Counted from the stretch's first letter, positions 1-7,921 are shown. The stretch is 15,163 bases of DNA from Neisseriaceae bacterium (GCA_017989485.1 JAGNPU010000007.1:1-15163); one strand, 5' to 3'. The notes: generated by a model not told the origin, from the sequence alone. A program made the numbers and translations.

Positions 1-411
1 ATTGCGGATGCCGCCAATATAGCAAATGCCATAGCCAGCGGCCTCGGCCACCAGGGCAAAGTTTTGCGCCAGCAAGGCCACATCCACCGTCGCCACAATG
101 GTGTTTTCGGTGGTGGTCGACTCGATTGCGGCATCATGGGCCGCACAGGCGTAGGCCAAACGCTTTAAGTCGGCGCAAAACACCAAAAAAGCCCCGCTGG
201 TGGCGACGTGACGGTTGCCCGACAGCGCGGCCAGCTGCTGTTTGATCTCGGGGTCGGTGACGTGGATGACGGAATACGCCTGCACAAAATGGGAGGTCGC
301 CGCATGTTGGGCGCTGGCCACCATGGCGCTGATGGTGGCGTGGTCAATGCTGTCGTCTTGATACTTACGGACTGAAGCATGGTTTTGTATGGTCTGCGTC
401 ACTGGATTCAC
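1..411 (-). CDS. NfsA-like FMN-dependent nitroreductase / NADPH oxidoreductase, N-terminal part (runs off the left edge)
   Basis: The gene reads leftward from a GTG at 409-411 and stays open for 137 codons to the window edge, so the C-terminal part is missing. The GTG was chosen because a good Shine-Dalgarno (AAGGAG on the minus strand, 419-424) lies 7 nt upstream. The residues N-H-A-S-V-R-K-Y (about 10-17) followed by acidic residues match the FMN-phosphate-binding start of the NfsA/Frp nitroreductase family. V-F-C-A-D near 78 and Y-I-G-G-I-R-N at the end of the visible part also match E. coli NfsA (Y-I-G-G-L-R-N). Enzymes of this family use FMN and NAD(P)H to reduce nitroaromatics, quinones or flavins in the cytosol. 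The real substrate cannot be read from the sequence. The gene follows the ruvA terminator and has its own candidate promoter. Confidence 0.85.
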   Translation of the reverse strand, partial: MNPVTQTIQNHASVRKYQDDSIDHATISAMVASAQHAATSHFVQAYSVIHVTDPEIKQQLAALSGNRHVATSGAFLVFCADLKRLAYACAAHDAAIESTTTENTIVATVDVALLAQNFALVAEAAGYGICYIGGIRN

Positions 412-478
412 TGTCAAACTCCTTGGGCTAAATTAAGGGTCACGCGGTCGGGCACCGATGGGCCCGAGGATGGGGTCT

Positions 479-506
479 ATCATAGCGCAAACCCACCGGG
501 CGGCAA
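479..506 (-). promoter_or_regulatory. Candidate sigma70 promoter for the nitroreductase gene
   Basis: On the minus strand, TTGCCG (501-506) is followed by 16 nt and then TATGAT (479-484). This lies about 70 nt upstream of the GTG start and downstream of the ruvA terminator. The -10 matches the consensus at 5 of 6 positions. The spacing is slightly short but acceptable. This is a pattern match only. Confidence 0.45.
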
Positions 507-539
507 CAGGGGCCATCTACCGCCCCTGCGCCCAGGCAC

Positions 540-563
540 AAAAAAGCAGCCCCTAGGGGCTGC
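540..563 (-). terminator. Rho-independent terminator after ruvA
   Basis: A perfect 18-bp palindrome (arms GCAGCCCC and GGGGCTGC around TA, 546-563) is followed on the minus strand by six T residues (plus-strand A run 540-545). It begins about 20 nt past the ruvA stop and separates the amgK-murU-ruvC-ruvA run from the nitroreductase gene. Confidence 0.85.
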
Positions 564-584
564 GACGAGGCCACATGCATGGCC

Positions 585-1172
585 TTATTTGGTGATGTTT
601 TTCAACGCCAGCCGCACGCCTTCGCTGACGTCGACGTCTTTGGGCAGGGTTTTCACCGCCGCCCGCGCTTCTTTTTCAGTATAGCCTAAGGCCAAAAGGG
701 TGCTGGCCACGTCGTCATGGCTTTGCGCCTCAGGCGCCGACGCGCCAAACAGGCCGCCGACCGGCGTCAGGCTGCTGAGCTTGCCACGCAGCTCTAACAC
801 CATGCGTTCGGCGGTTTTTTTGCCGATGCCCGGCACGCTAGACAGACACTTCAAATCTTCACGGTCAATGGCGTTGGCCAAATCATCGCTGCTCAGCGCA
901 GACAAAATGCCCATGGCCGTTTTCGCGCCAATGCCGCTGACCTTGACCAGCTGCCGAAACGTCGCCCGCTCTTCCCTGGTGGCAAAGCCAAACAGCAGAT
1001 GGGCGTCTTCACGCACCACCAGTTGGGTATACAGGCTGGCCGATTCATTCAGCGCGGGCAAGACGTAATAGGTTTGCATCGACACGTCGACCTCATAACC
1101 CACCCCCTGCACGTCGATGACGATTTGCGGCGGCATTTTTTCAATCAAACGGCCACTTAAACGACTAATCAC
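585..1172 (-). CDS. ruvA: Holliday junction branch migration complex subunit RuvA
   Basis: RuvA is the tetrameric DNA-binding subunit that holds the four-way Holliday junction and loads the RuvB motor during recombinational repair. The 195-aa length is close to the family's usual ~200. Domain I (about 1-63) carries the acidic pin E55-D56 in V-R-E-D-A-H. Two helix-hairpin-helix motifs follow, V-S-G-I-G-A-K-T (about 78-85) and V-P-G-I-G-K-K-T (about 113-120). Domain III, which contacts RuvB, occupies about 150-195. The start is a GTG at 1170-1172 with AAGGA (1179-1183) 6 nt upstream. It lies 18 nt after ruvC and is probably co-transcribed with it. ruvB is not present in this window. Confidence 0.97.
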   Translation of the reverse strand: MISRLSGRLIEKMPPQIVIDVQGVGYEVDVSMQTYYVLPALNESASLYTQLVVREDAHLLFGFATREERATFRQLVKVSGIGAKTAMGILSALSSDDLANAIDREDLKCLSSVPGIGKKTAERMVLELRGKLSSLTPVGGLFGASAPEAQSHDDVASTLLALGYTEKEARAAVKTLPKDVDVSEGVRLALKNITK

Positions 1173-1190
1173 ATGATTTCCTTTATCCAG

Positions 1191-1712
1191 TTAGGCAAAA
1201 CGCCCTCCTTTAATCTGCAAGCCTGCCGGCAGCTTCGCCGCCAGGCCTTGATTTCTCAGCGCATGGGTTAAGGCCACGGCCAAGGCATCGGCCGCATCCT
1301 CCTGCGGCGTGCCGTTCAGCGACAGCATCCGCACCACCATGTCTTGTACCTGCTCTTTGGCCGCCTTCCCTTGCCCCACCACGGCCTGCTTGACCTGCAA
1401 GGCCGTGTATTCCGCCAGCGGCAAATCGCGCGTCACCACGGCCGCCATCGCCGCCCCACGGGCCTGGCCCAGCTTGAGGGTGGCCGCCGGATTGACGTTC
1501 ACAAACACGTGCTCTAAGGCGGCCTGATGGGGCTGATAGGTGTCGATGACCTCCCACAGGTGGGTCACAATGACGTGAATACGGTCGCTCAAGGCCGACT
1601 TGGGCACCGTTTTAATCACCCCAGAGGCCACATAATGGTGCTCTCGCCCAATCACGTCGATCACCCCAAAGCCGGTGAAGCGGCTGCCGGGGTCTATGCC
1701 TAGGATGCGCAT
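1191..1712 (-). CDS. ruvC: Crossover junction endodeoxyribonuclease RuvC
   Basis: RuvC is the dimeric Holliday-junction resolvase that makes paired nicks in junctions held by RuvA/RuvB. Starting at the ATG 1710-1712 gives 173 aa, the same length as E. coli RuvC. The four metal-binding acidic residues of the RNase H fold fall at expected positions: D7 in I-L-G-I-D-P-G-S, E67 in A-L-E-H-V, and D139 and D142 in Q-E-D-A-A-D-A. A GTG three codons upstream (1719-1721) is an in-frame alternative start. Neither start has a strong Shine-Dalgarno. The start lies inside the 3' end of murU (13-nt overlap), so translation is probably coupled to murU. Confidence 0.96.
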   Translation of the reverse strand: MRILGIDPGSRFTGFGVIDVIGREHHYVASGVIKTVPKSALSDRIHVIVTHLWEVIDTYQPHQAALEHVFVNVNPAATLKLGQARGAAMAAVVTRDLPLAEYTALQVKQAVVGQGKAAKEQVQDMVVRMLSLNGTPQEDAADALAVALTHALRNQGLAAKLPAGLQIKGGRFA

Positions 1713-2413
1713 GACGTCCACGCCGGCGCGGCCACCAGGGCCTGAGCCTGAATCAAGCGCTCCGGGGTGCCCACGTCAAACCAGGTGCCCTGATGATGAG
1801 CGCCGGTCACCAAACCTTGGCCCATGGCGGCCCGCAAATACGGCGGCAGCTTGGCCCTGACCAACGGCGCCAGCCCTTGCAGCAAGTCGGGGTGATACAC
1901 CCCCGCCCCACTGAAGGTCAACGGCGTGCCCTCGTCTATGGTCGGCGCCACCAGGCCATTGGCCAACAGCCCAAAATCGCCTTCACGGTGATGGGCCGGA
2001 TTGTCGACCAAGAGCACATGGGCCAACCGCGTCACCCCGTCACAGCGCTCGGCCGCCAGCGCGGCAAAATCCACGTCCATCAACACGTCGCCATTGACCA
2101 CCATAAAGGCCTCCGAGCCCAACAACGGCAAGGCGGTGGCAATGCCGCCGCCGGTTTCTAAGCCGCCCTCAGGCTCGGGGGAATAGGCAATAGTCACCCC
2201 CAAGGCGGCCCCGTTGCCTAAATAAGCCTCTATCTTGTGGCCCAGCCAGGCGTGGTTAATGACGATGTTGCTGATGCCGGCGGCCTTGAGGCGCAAAATA
2301 TGCCACGCGATCAGCGGGTGTGCCCCTACTTTTAATAAGGGCTTAGGGTTAACGTCGGTCAAAGGGCGCATGCGCTCGCCGCGCCCTGCGGCTAAAATCA
2401 TCGCGTTCATCAT
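1700..2413 (-). CDS. murU: N-acetylmuramate alpha-1-phosphate uridylyltransferase MurU
   Basis: MurU converts MurNAc-1-phosphate and UTP to UDP-MurNAc, the last step of the peptidoglycan recycling route that bypasses de novo UDP-MurNAc synthesis (and so fosfomycin) in Pseudomonas and relatives. The nucleotidyltransferase signature [13 protein letters not shown] is at about residues 7-19, followed by the P-K-P-L-L block. The metal-binding G-D of V-V-N-G-D-V-L-M-D lies near residue 110. The 237-aa length fits the family. Two adjacent ATGs (2411-2413 and 2408-2410) can serve as start. The second has a weak GAGA at better spacing, and homologues usually begin close to M-x-A-M-I-L-A. The specific call rests on the partner kinase gene immediately upstream. 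Without it, a general sugar-1-phosphate nucleotidyltransferase would be the safe name. Confidence 0.9.
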   Translation of the reverse strand: MMNAMILAAGRGERMRPLTDVNPKPLLKVGAHPLIAWHILRLKAAGISNIVINHAWLGHKIEAYLGNGAALGVTIAYSPEPEGGLETGGGIATALPLLGSEAFMVVNGDVLMDVDFAALAAERCDGVTRLAHVLLVDNPAHHREGDFGLLANGLVAPTIDEGTPLTFSGAGVYHPDLLQGLAPLVRAKLPPYLRAAMGQGLVTGAHHQGTWFDVGTPERLIQAQALVAAPAWTSCAS

Positions 2414-2439
2414 GGTCTCAATATCGCTTCTGGGTGTGC

Positions 2440-3444
2440 CTAAAAGGTATAGCCGGTCTGTACGTCTTCATCGCCAACCAGGTCAACAATCAGCAAATAC
2501 AAAGGCGCCAGCTCAACATAGCGACGCGTGGCCCGCTTCAAATAGTTCAAGAAGCGCGGAATCTCAGCACGGTATTTCTCTTTGCCATCGCGGTGGTACA
2601 GTCGCGCAAAAATGCCGGCCACTTTCAGGTGGCGCTGAACGCCCATGTATTCGAACTGGCGGTAAAAGGTGTCGATGTCTTCGGCCACGGGCAGGCCTGC
2701 GGCACGGGCTTTTTCCCAATAGCGCACGACCAAATCCAACACAAAATCTTCCGGCCACGAAATAAAGGCGTCGCGCAGCAAAGACACCAAGTCGTAGGTG
2801 ATGGGCCCATAAACCGCATCTTGAAAATCCAAGACGCCGGGCACGCCGTCGGTCAACATTAAATTGCGCACAATAAAGTCGCGGTGCACGAATACCGAAG
2901 CCTGTTCGGTTAGCGTCGGCATCAACGCGGCCACGCCTTCTTGCCACAGTTGGCGCTGTTTAAAGTTAAACGGCGTGCCCAATTCTTTGGCCGCATACCA
3001 GTCGGGGAACAAATTCAGCTCTTTTTGCAACAAATCATTGTCGTACTCTGGCAACACCCCGGGTTGGCTTGCTTTTTGCAAGGCAATCAAGGTATCAATG
3101 GCTTCAAGCAATAAAGTGTGGTGAACGGCTTCGCGTCCATCATGTTCTAGCGCGGCTAAATAGGTAATCTGGCCCAAGTCTTGCAATGCCATGAAGCCTA
3201 AATGCTCATCATGCGCTAAAATGGTGGGCACGTTCACCATTTGAAAAATGGCTTGTACTTTAATATAAGGCGCAATGCTCATCTTGTCAGGGGGCGCATC
3301 CATACAAATCACGGTGCGTCCATCGGCAAACACCGCACGGAAATAACGGCGAAAATCTGCATCTGCCGCAGCAAAAGTCAGCTCGAAGGGTTGATCTGGA
3401 TAAAGCTCGGTTAACCAGTTTTTTAAATCTTGTTGTCGTTGCAT
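2440..3444 (-). CDS. amgK: N-acetylmuramate/N-acetylglucosamine anomeric kinase AmgK
   Basis: AmgK phosphorylates the anomeric hydroxyl of MurNAc and GlcNAc in the cytosol and feeds MurU. The protein has an aminoglycoside-phosphotransferase (APH) kinase fold. The catalytic loop V-H-R-D-F-I-V-R-N has D189 and N194, and the metal-binding aspartate is D206 in V-L-D-F-Q-D-A. From the ATG at 3442-3444 it is 334 aa, within family size. An in-frame GTG at 3454-3456 would add four residues. Neither start has a clear Shine-Dalgarno. murU follows after 26 nt. The gene is divergent from lptD with a very short gap, the same neighbourhood as in Pseudomonas, which supports the assignment. A perfect inverted repeat sits directly upstream of the start. 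Confidence 0.93.
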   Translation of the reverse strand: MQRQQDLKNWLTELYPDQPFELTFAAADADFRRYFRAVFADGRTVICMDAPPDKMSIAPYIKVQAIFQMVNVPTILAHDEHLGFMALQDLGQITYLAALEHDGREAVHHTLLLEAIDTLIALQKASQPGVLPEYDNDLLQKELNLFPDWYAAKELGTPFNFKQRQLWQEGVAALMPTLTEQASVFVHRDFIVRNLMLTDGVPGVLDFQDAVYGPITYDLVSLLRDAFISWPEDFVLDLVVRYWEKARAAGLPVAEDIDTFYRQFEYMGVQRHLKVAGIFARLYHRDGKEKYRAEIPRFLNYLKRATRRYVELAPLYLLIVDLVGDEDVQTGYTF

Positions 3445-3456
3445 GATGATTTTCAC

Positions 3457-3478
3457 GTTAAAATAGAATGATTTTAAC
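3457..3478. promoter_or_regulatory. Perfect AT-rich inverted repeat between amgK and lptD (candidate operator or divergent -10 elements)
   Basis: Arms GTTAAAAT (3457-3464) and ATTTTAAC (3471-3478) flank a 6-nt spacer, inside the only non-coding gap between the divergent amgK and lptD genes. Each arm contains TAAAAT read outward, so both strands carry a -10-like hexamer. No good -35 is present at 16-18 nt for either. The symmetry is seen directly. A binding or promoter role is inferred. Confidence 0.4.
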
Positions 3479-3499
3479 CGCCAAAATGAAATAAGGGAT

Positions 3500-5827
3500 A
3501 TGTTTTTGTTTAAACCATTTCAATTAAGGCCTCTGGCCCTATTCATCGCCTTAGGCTTCAGTGCCACCCAAGGCGTTTTGGCGAATCCGTTTTCGGTGTC
3601 AGACACCGAATATGGCTGCACGCCTGATCAAACACAGGCGGCCCATTTCGTTACCCCTGCCCAAACCAGCGGCGCAGATAAGCTTCCCTTAGATTATACC
3701 CGTGTTACGGCCGATGAGCTTGACGGTCAGTCACAAATCAAAACCCACGCCAAAGGCAGCGTCATTGTTGAGCGCAACGATCAGGTGTTAAACGCCGATT
3801 GGATAGACTACGATCAAAACAGCACCAACGTCAAAGCCGGTGAGCAGTTCACCCTGACCCAACCAACGGCCAACATCACCGGCATCGACCTCGATTACAA
3901 CCTTGACAGCGCCGAAGGCCAAGCCAAAAACGCCCGCTTTGAAAGCGACAGCGCAGACAGCAATGCCCGCCTGCAAGGGGTGAGCGACACCATCGACTTT
4001 AAAGGCGACAAGCAGTATCAACTCAACGTCGCCAAGGTCAATACCTGCCGCCCGGGCGACAGCAGCTGGTTCTTCCAAGCCAAAAGCGTGGACGCCAACT
4101 ACAACACCAACGTCGGCGTGGCCCGCGACGCCAAGCTGATTTTTAAAGGGGTGCCGGTACTGTACACCCCCTGGGTCGACTTTCCCTTAGACGGCAGCCG
4201 CAAAAGTGGCCTACTGTCGCCCTCGATTAAGCTTGGCTCCGACGGTTTTGAGCTGATTACGCCCTATTACTTTAATTTGGCCCCTAATTACGACCTCACC
4301 GTCGCCCCTCACTTCATCCAAGATCGGGGCCTGATGGTGGGCAGTGAGTTTCGCTACCTGCAGCCAGACTATAAAGGAACCGTTCAAGCTGAATATTTGA
4401 ATCATGACAAAAAGGCCGACCGCAACAACCGTTACTCTCTGGCCATCAAACATGATCAACGCCTGGCGCCCAGCTGGCTATTCGGCATGAACTACAATCA
4501 GGTTTCCGACGACGATTATTTCCGTGATTTCGGCAACCGTTTGTCGATTGCGGAAAACACCAACCTGAACCGCCAGGCCTGGTTAAACCATTACTTCGCC
4601 GTGGCCGGTGGCAACGCCAGCGTGCAACTGATGGCCCAAAACCATCAAACCTTGCAAAACGACACCCGCAGCGTCGATGAGCCTTACGCCATCATGCCGC
4701 GCCTCAGCCTGAACTGGCAGCGCAATATGGGCGACGCCACCGTGTCGCTATTGGCCGAGGCCACCCGTTTTGACAGCGACACCAAGCAAACCGGCAAGCG
4801 TTTGGTGCTCATGCCCACGGTAAAGTGGGACTTTAACAACAGCTGGGGCTTTGTGCGCCCTAAGCTGTCGCTACACGCCACCCAGTATCAACTAGATGAA
4901 TTTCGCCAGCTCGACTCGCGCACGGTGTCCCGTACCCTGCCGATTTTCAGCGTCGACAGCGGCTTGTACTTTGACCGTGAAACCACGATTTTTGACGGGG
5001 CGTATACCCAAACCTTAGAACCGCGCCTGTTTTACACCTATATTCCGACCAAGAGCCAAAACGACTTACCCAATTTTGACGCCTCGGAAAATGAGTTCAA
5101 CTTCTCCCAGCTGTTCCGTGAAAACCGCTTCTCTGGCCAAGACCGCATCAATGCCGCCAACCACATTTCGACGGCGCTGACCACACGCCTGATTGCGGAT
5201 GAAACAGGGATAGAACACCTGCGCGCCGGCATCGGCCAGCGGTTTTACATCAAGAACGACGACGTCAACCTCAGGGGCGTGGTCAACAAACGCGATGAAA
5301 GCAAGTCTGACTTCATGGTCTTTGCCGGCGGCGACATCACCCGCGAAATTCGGTTTGACACGGACTACCACTATGATCAAAGTTTAAAAAGCGCCAAAAG
5401 CTATAATGCCAGCCTGAGCTACAACCCGGCACCGGGCAAAGTCGTGAGCCTACGCTACCGCTTTGGCCGCAATGAAGAAATCTACCCGGGCAAGTGGGGC
5501 GAAATGAAACAGATCGATTTGGCCGCCCAATGGCCGGTGAACCGCAACTATGCCGTTGTCGCACGACAAAACTATTCTCTTCGTGACAATAAGTCGTTAG
5601 AATCATTACTTGGCGTAGAATACCTAAGCGATTGTGGCTGTTGGAGTGCCAGCGTGATTGGCCAACGCTACATCAAAAACGTTGAGGCCAAAACCGGTAA
5701 AGATCTTTATAAAAATGCGATATTCTTCCAATTACAACTTAAAGACCTAGGCAAGGCCGGCAAAAGCCCCTTAGAAACCCTACGTCTAGCCATTCCTGGC
5801 TACAGTAATGTCAACGAGGCCCGTTAG
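3500..5827 (+). CDS. lptD: LPS-assembly outer membrane protein LptD
   Basis: LptD is the beta-barrel that, with its lipoprotein plug LptE, inserts lipopolysaccharide into the outer leaflet of the outer membrane. The 775-aa length fits the family. A signal peptide (about 1-28, ending G-V-L-A) is followed by an LptA-like jellyroll domain (about 65-185), seen as S-Q-I-K-T-H-A-K-G-S-V-I and later repeats. The rest is a long barrel with alternating aromatic strands. Exactly four cysteines occur, C40, C183, C712 and C714. They correspond to the four that make the two interdomain disulfides in E. coli LptD (31, 173, 724, 725). Here the C-terminal pair is C-G-C rather than adjacent. The start ATG has a short-spaced AAGGG upstream. 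surA follows after 2 nt, so LptD and its folding chaperone are probably co-expressed. Confidence 0.96.
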   Translation: MFLFKPFQLRPLALFIALGFSATQGVLANPFSVSDTEYGCTPDQTQAAHFVTPAQTSGADKLPLDYTRVTADELDGQSQIKTHAKGSVIVERNDQVLNADWIDYDQNSTNVKAGEQFTLTQPTANITGIDLDYNLDSAEGQAKNARFESDSADSNARLQGVSDTIDFKGDKQYQLNVAKVNTCRPGDSSWFFQAKSVDANYNTNVGVARDAKLIFKGVPVLYTPWVDFPLDGSRKSGLLSPSIKLGSDGFELITPYYFNLAPNYDLTVAPHFIQDRGLMVGSEFRYLQPDYKGTVQAEYLNHDKKADRNNRYSLAIKHDQRLAPSWLFGMNYNQVSDDDYFRDFGNRLSIAENTNLNRQAWLNHYFAVAGGNASVQLMAQNHQTLQNDTRSVDEPYAIMPRLSLNWQRNMGDATVSLLAEATRFDSDTKQTGKRLVLMPTVKWDFNNSWGFVRPKLSLHATQYQLDEFRQLDSRTVSRTLPIFSVDSGLYFDRETTIFDGAYTQTLEPRLFYTYIPTKSQNDLPNFDASENEFNFSQLFRENRFSGQDRINAANHISTALTTRLIADETGIEHLRAGIGQRFYIKNDDVNLRGVVNKRDESKSDFMVFAGGDITREIRFDTDYHYDQSLKSAKSYNASLSYNPAPGKVVSLRYRFGRNEEIYPGKWGEMKQIDLAAQWPVNRNYAVVARQNYSLRDNKSLESLLGVEYLSDCGCWSASVIGQRYIKNVEAKTGKDLYKNAIFFQLQLKDLGKAGKSPLETLRLAIPGYSNVNEAR

Positions 5828-5829
5828 TT

Positions 5830-6798
5830 ATGAAAAAAATTGTTTCCGCTTTATTGTTGGGTGCCAGCATCGCCAGCGCCCACGCCGCCATACGCGAAGT
5901 CGACACCATTGTTGCCGTGGTTGACGGTGAGGTCATCACCGCCCAAGAGCTGACCAAAATCAGCAACGAAATCCGCCAAACCGTGCCCAAAGGCCAAACC
6001 CCGCCGCCAGGCGCCGTGGAGCAACAGGCCCTGCAACAGCTGGTGGATGAGTCGATTTTGGTGCAACACGCCCGTCGTAATGGCGTGCAGGTCAGCAACA
6101 ACGAAATCACCGAGGCCATGATGAACCTGGCCCAGAGCAACAAGATGTCGTTGCCGCAATTACAGGCCCAATTAGAACGAGAAGGCATTAGCCAACGCCA
6201 GTTCACCGACATGTTGCGCAACAACATCATGCGTCAAAAAATCACCCAGCAAGAAATCTTCAGCCGCGTCCACATCACCGAAAGTGAAATCGACCAGGAA
6301 ATGAAGAGCGCCCAGGTGGCCAGCTTTGCCAAACAAAACCTGCCGGCTGGGGCAACCACCACGCAATACCACGTCAACAGCATTATGTTGAAAATTGATG
6401 GCCAAGCCAGCCCAGAAGCCAGCAAGAAACAAATTGATGCGCTGTACAAACGCCTACAACAGGGCGAACGCTTTGAAGCGCTGGCCAGACAGTATTCTCA
6501 AGACGCCAACGCCGCCTCCGGTGGCGACCTAGGCTGGGTCAACCAAGGGGCTTTGTCGCCTGAAATCGAACAGGCTTTGCAAACGCTGAAGCCGTCTGAG
6601 TTCAGCGCGCCGGTGCAAACGCCTTATGGCTGGCAAATCCTGCAGCTGGTCGATCGCCGTCAAGAAAATGCCGCCGAAGCCGAGCTGCGCAACATCGTGC
6701 GCCAGCGCATTGGCGACCGTAAGGCCGATCAAATTTACCGCTCATGGATGAGCCAAATGCGCGACAGCGCCCACATCGACATACGCCTAGGCCGATAA
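5830..6798 (+). CDS. surA: Periplasmic chaperone / peptidyl-prolyl isomerase SurA (short form)
   Basis: SurA escorts unfolded outer-membrane proteins, including LptD, across the periplasm to the Bam complex. A signal peptide (1-19, ending S-A-H-A) precedes the SurA N-terminal domain (about 25-165), which opens [14 protein letters not shown]. One parvulin domain follows (about 178-280), with the hallmark S-G-G-D-L-G-W-V and T-P-Y-G-W-Q-I-L blocks. A C-terminal helix closes the protein. It has 322 aa, whereas E. coli SurA has 428 aa and two parvulin domains, so one domain is absent. There is no frameshift or stop to suggest decay. The ATG lies 2 nt after the lptD stop, with GAGG at the end of lptD as a possible ribosome-binding site. 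A hairpin terminator follows. Confidence 0.93.
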   Translation: MKKIVSALLLGASIASAHAAIREVDTIVAVVDGEVITAQELTKISNEIRQTVPKGQTPPPGAVEQQALQQLVDESILVQHARRNGVQVSNNEITEAMMNLAQSNKMSLPQLQAQLEREGISQRQFTDMLRNNIMRQKITQQEIFSRVHITESEIDQEMKSAQVASFAKQNLPAGATTTQYHVNSIMLKIDGQASPEASKKQIDALYKRLQQGERFEALARQYSQDANAASGGDLGWVNQGALSPEIEQALQTLKPSEFSAPVQTPYGWQILQLVDRRQENAAEAELRNIVRQRIGDRKADQIYRSWMSQMRDSAHIDIRLGR

Positions 6799-6810
6799 CG
6801 TCTTGCCCTT

Positions 6811-6842
6811 AAAGGCTGTCTGGCAATGCCAGACAGCCTTTT
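6811..6842 (+). terminator. Hairpin terminator after surA with an uptake-sequence-like stem
   Basis: A perfect 14-bp stem, AAAGGCTGTCTGGC (6811-6824), with loop AAT and right arm 6828-6841 ending in TTTT, begins 12 nt after the surA stop. It should terminate lptD-surA transcription. The T tract is short, so leakage into pdxA is possible. The stem word resembles Neisseriaceae DNA uptake sequence dialects. Confidence 0.8.
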
Positions 6843-6868
6843 GTATGAGACCGCAAAAAGGACTCTTT

Positions 6869-7864
6869 ATGGATCAGCCCCTCACCCTAGCCCTCACCAG
6901 CGGCGAGCCCGCCGGCATCGGCCCAGACATCTGTCTGAGCCTGGCCGGGCGCAGCCTGCCCTATCGCTGCGTGGTATTGGGCGACAAACATCTGTTGGCC
7001 GAACGGGCCCTGGCCTTAGGCCTAGACGTGACCCTGCTCGATTATCCGGCCCCCCATCGGCCTCAGGGCAGCCTAGAGGTGTTACACTGCCCGCTTGCCG
7101 AGCCCGTCGTGGCCGGAACCTTGAATCAAAACAACGGTCAATATGTCTTAGACCTATTGAATCGTGCCCACCAAGGCATACGGCAAAATGAATTCGCCGC
7201 CATGGTGACGGCCCCAGTCCACAAAGGCATCATCAATCAGGCCGGCATCGCCTTTACCGGCCACACCGAATACTTGGCCGACCTAAGCCAGACCCAACGC
7301 GTGGTGATGATGCTGGTTGGCGGCGGCCTGCGCGTGGCCTTGGCCACCACCCACTGCCCCTTACATCAGGTCAGCAGCCTGATTACGGCACCGCTGCTGC
7401 ACGAAGTGCTGGCCATTTTAAATCATGATTTAAAAACTAAGTTTGGGATTGCCCAGCCCAAGATCTTGGTGGCGGGCTTAAACCCACACGCCGGCGAGTC
7501 CGGCCATTTGGGCCGCGAAGAAATAGACGTCATCGACCCCGTGATCCAGGCCTGTCGCGCCAACGGCATGGACGTACACGGCAGCTATCCCGCCGACACC
7601 CTATTTCAGCCGTTTATGCTCAAAGACGCCGATGCGGTATTGGCGATGTACCATGACCAAGGCCTACCCGTGCTAAAATACGCCAGCTTTGGCCAGGGCG
7701 TGAACATTACCCTAGGCTTGCCGTTTGTACGCACTTCGGTGGATCACGGCACCGCCCTTGATCTGGCGGGCAGCGGCAAAGCAGACAGCGGCAGCCTCAT
7801 CGCCGCCCTTGACCAAGCGGCCAGCCTGTGCACAAACAAAAGCCTTGTTGACATAAGGCCTTAG
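6869..7864 (+). CDS. pdxA: 4-hydroxythreonine-4-phosphate dehydrogenase PdxA
   Basis: PdxA oxidises 4-phosphohydroxy-L-threonine with NAD(P) in the DXP-dependent pathway to pyridoxal 5'-phosphate. The start ATG at 6869 has AAGGA (6858-6862) 6 nt upstream and gives 331 aa, matching the family (329 in E. coli). A longer in-frame reading back to 6803 would run through the surA terminator and is rejected. [11 protein letters not shown] begins near residue 9. H132 lies in G-H-T-E-Y-L-A. The three metal-binding histidines are H162 (T-T-H), H207 (N-P-H-A-G-E) and H262 (Y-H-D-Q-G). pdxA lies downstream of lptD-surA as in many Proteobacteria. A perfect 20-bp AT-rich palindrome lies inside the gene. 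Confidence 0.96.
   Translation: MDQPLTLALTSGEPAGIGPDICLSLAGRSLPYRCVVLGDKHLLAERALALGLDVTLLDYPAPHRPQGSLEVLHCPLAEPVVAGTLNQNNGQYVLDLLNRAHQGIRQNEFAAMVTAPVHKGIINQAGIAFTGHTEYLADLSQTQRVVMMLVGGGLRVALATTHCPLHQVSSLITAPLLHEVLAILNHDLKTKFGIAQPKILVAGLNPHAGESGHLGREEIDVIDPVIQACRANGMDVHGSYPADTLFQPFMLKDADAVLAMYHDQGLPVLKYASFGQGVNITLGLPFVRTSVDHGTALDLAGSGKADSGSLIAALDQAASLCTNKSLVDIRP
7416..7435. repeat. Perfect 20-bp AT-rich palindrome inside pdxA
   Basis: TTTTAAATCATGATTTAAAA reads identically on both strands. It lies within pdxA codons for I-L-N-H-D-L-K and is markedly more AT-rich than the surrounding gene. Only the symmetry is seen. Function is unknown. Confidence 0.6.
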
Positions 7865-7881
7865 CCCTTGTTTAAATGACT

Positions 7882-7911
7882 TTGGATTATTTACCGTTTC
7901 TTCATTAATAA
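7882..7911 (+). promoter_or_regulatory. Candidate sigma70 promoter for the mla operon
   Basis: The 57-nt gap between pdxA and mlaF is AT-rich. It contains TTGGAT (7882-7887), a 17-nt spacer and TTAATA (7905-7910), or TAATAA (7906-7911) at 18 nt. This leaves a very short leader before the ATG at 7922. No terminator hairpin is visible after pdxA, so read-through from pdxA may also contribute. Confidence 0.4.
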
Positions 7912-7921
7912 AGTAAACCTT

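Noticed and set aside
379..684. Plus-strand open frame of 101 codons spanning the nitroreductase start, the ruvA terminator and the ruvA 3' end
   Set aside because: It overlaps the strongly supported minus-strand nitroreductase and ruvA genes and crosses a terminator. It has no ribosome-binding site and low-complexity Pro/Arg/Ser composition typical of a shadow frame.
2235..2862. Plus-strand open frames opposite murU and amgK
   Set aside because: They lie entirely antisense to well-supported enzymes and show no motif, signal or ribosome-binding site of their own.
6591..6600. GCCGTCTGAG, one mismatch from the canonical Neisseria DNA uptake word
   Set aside because: A single imperfect copy inside surA codons for P-S-E. 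There is no perfect copy in 15 kb, so it is best explained by chance.
6803..6868. N-terminal extension of pdxA by 22 codons
   Set aside because: It would start at TTG and translate through the surA terminator hairpin. The ATG at 6869 has a well-placed AAGGA and gives the family's normal length.
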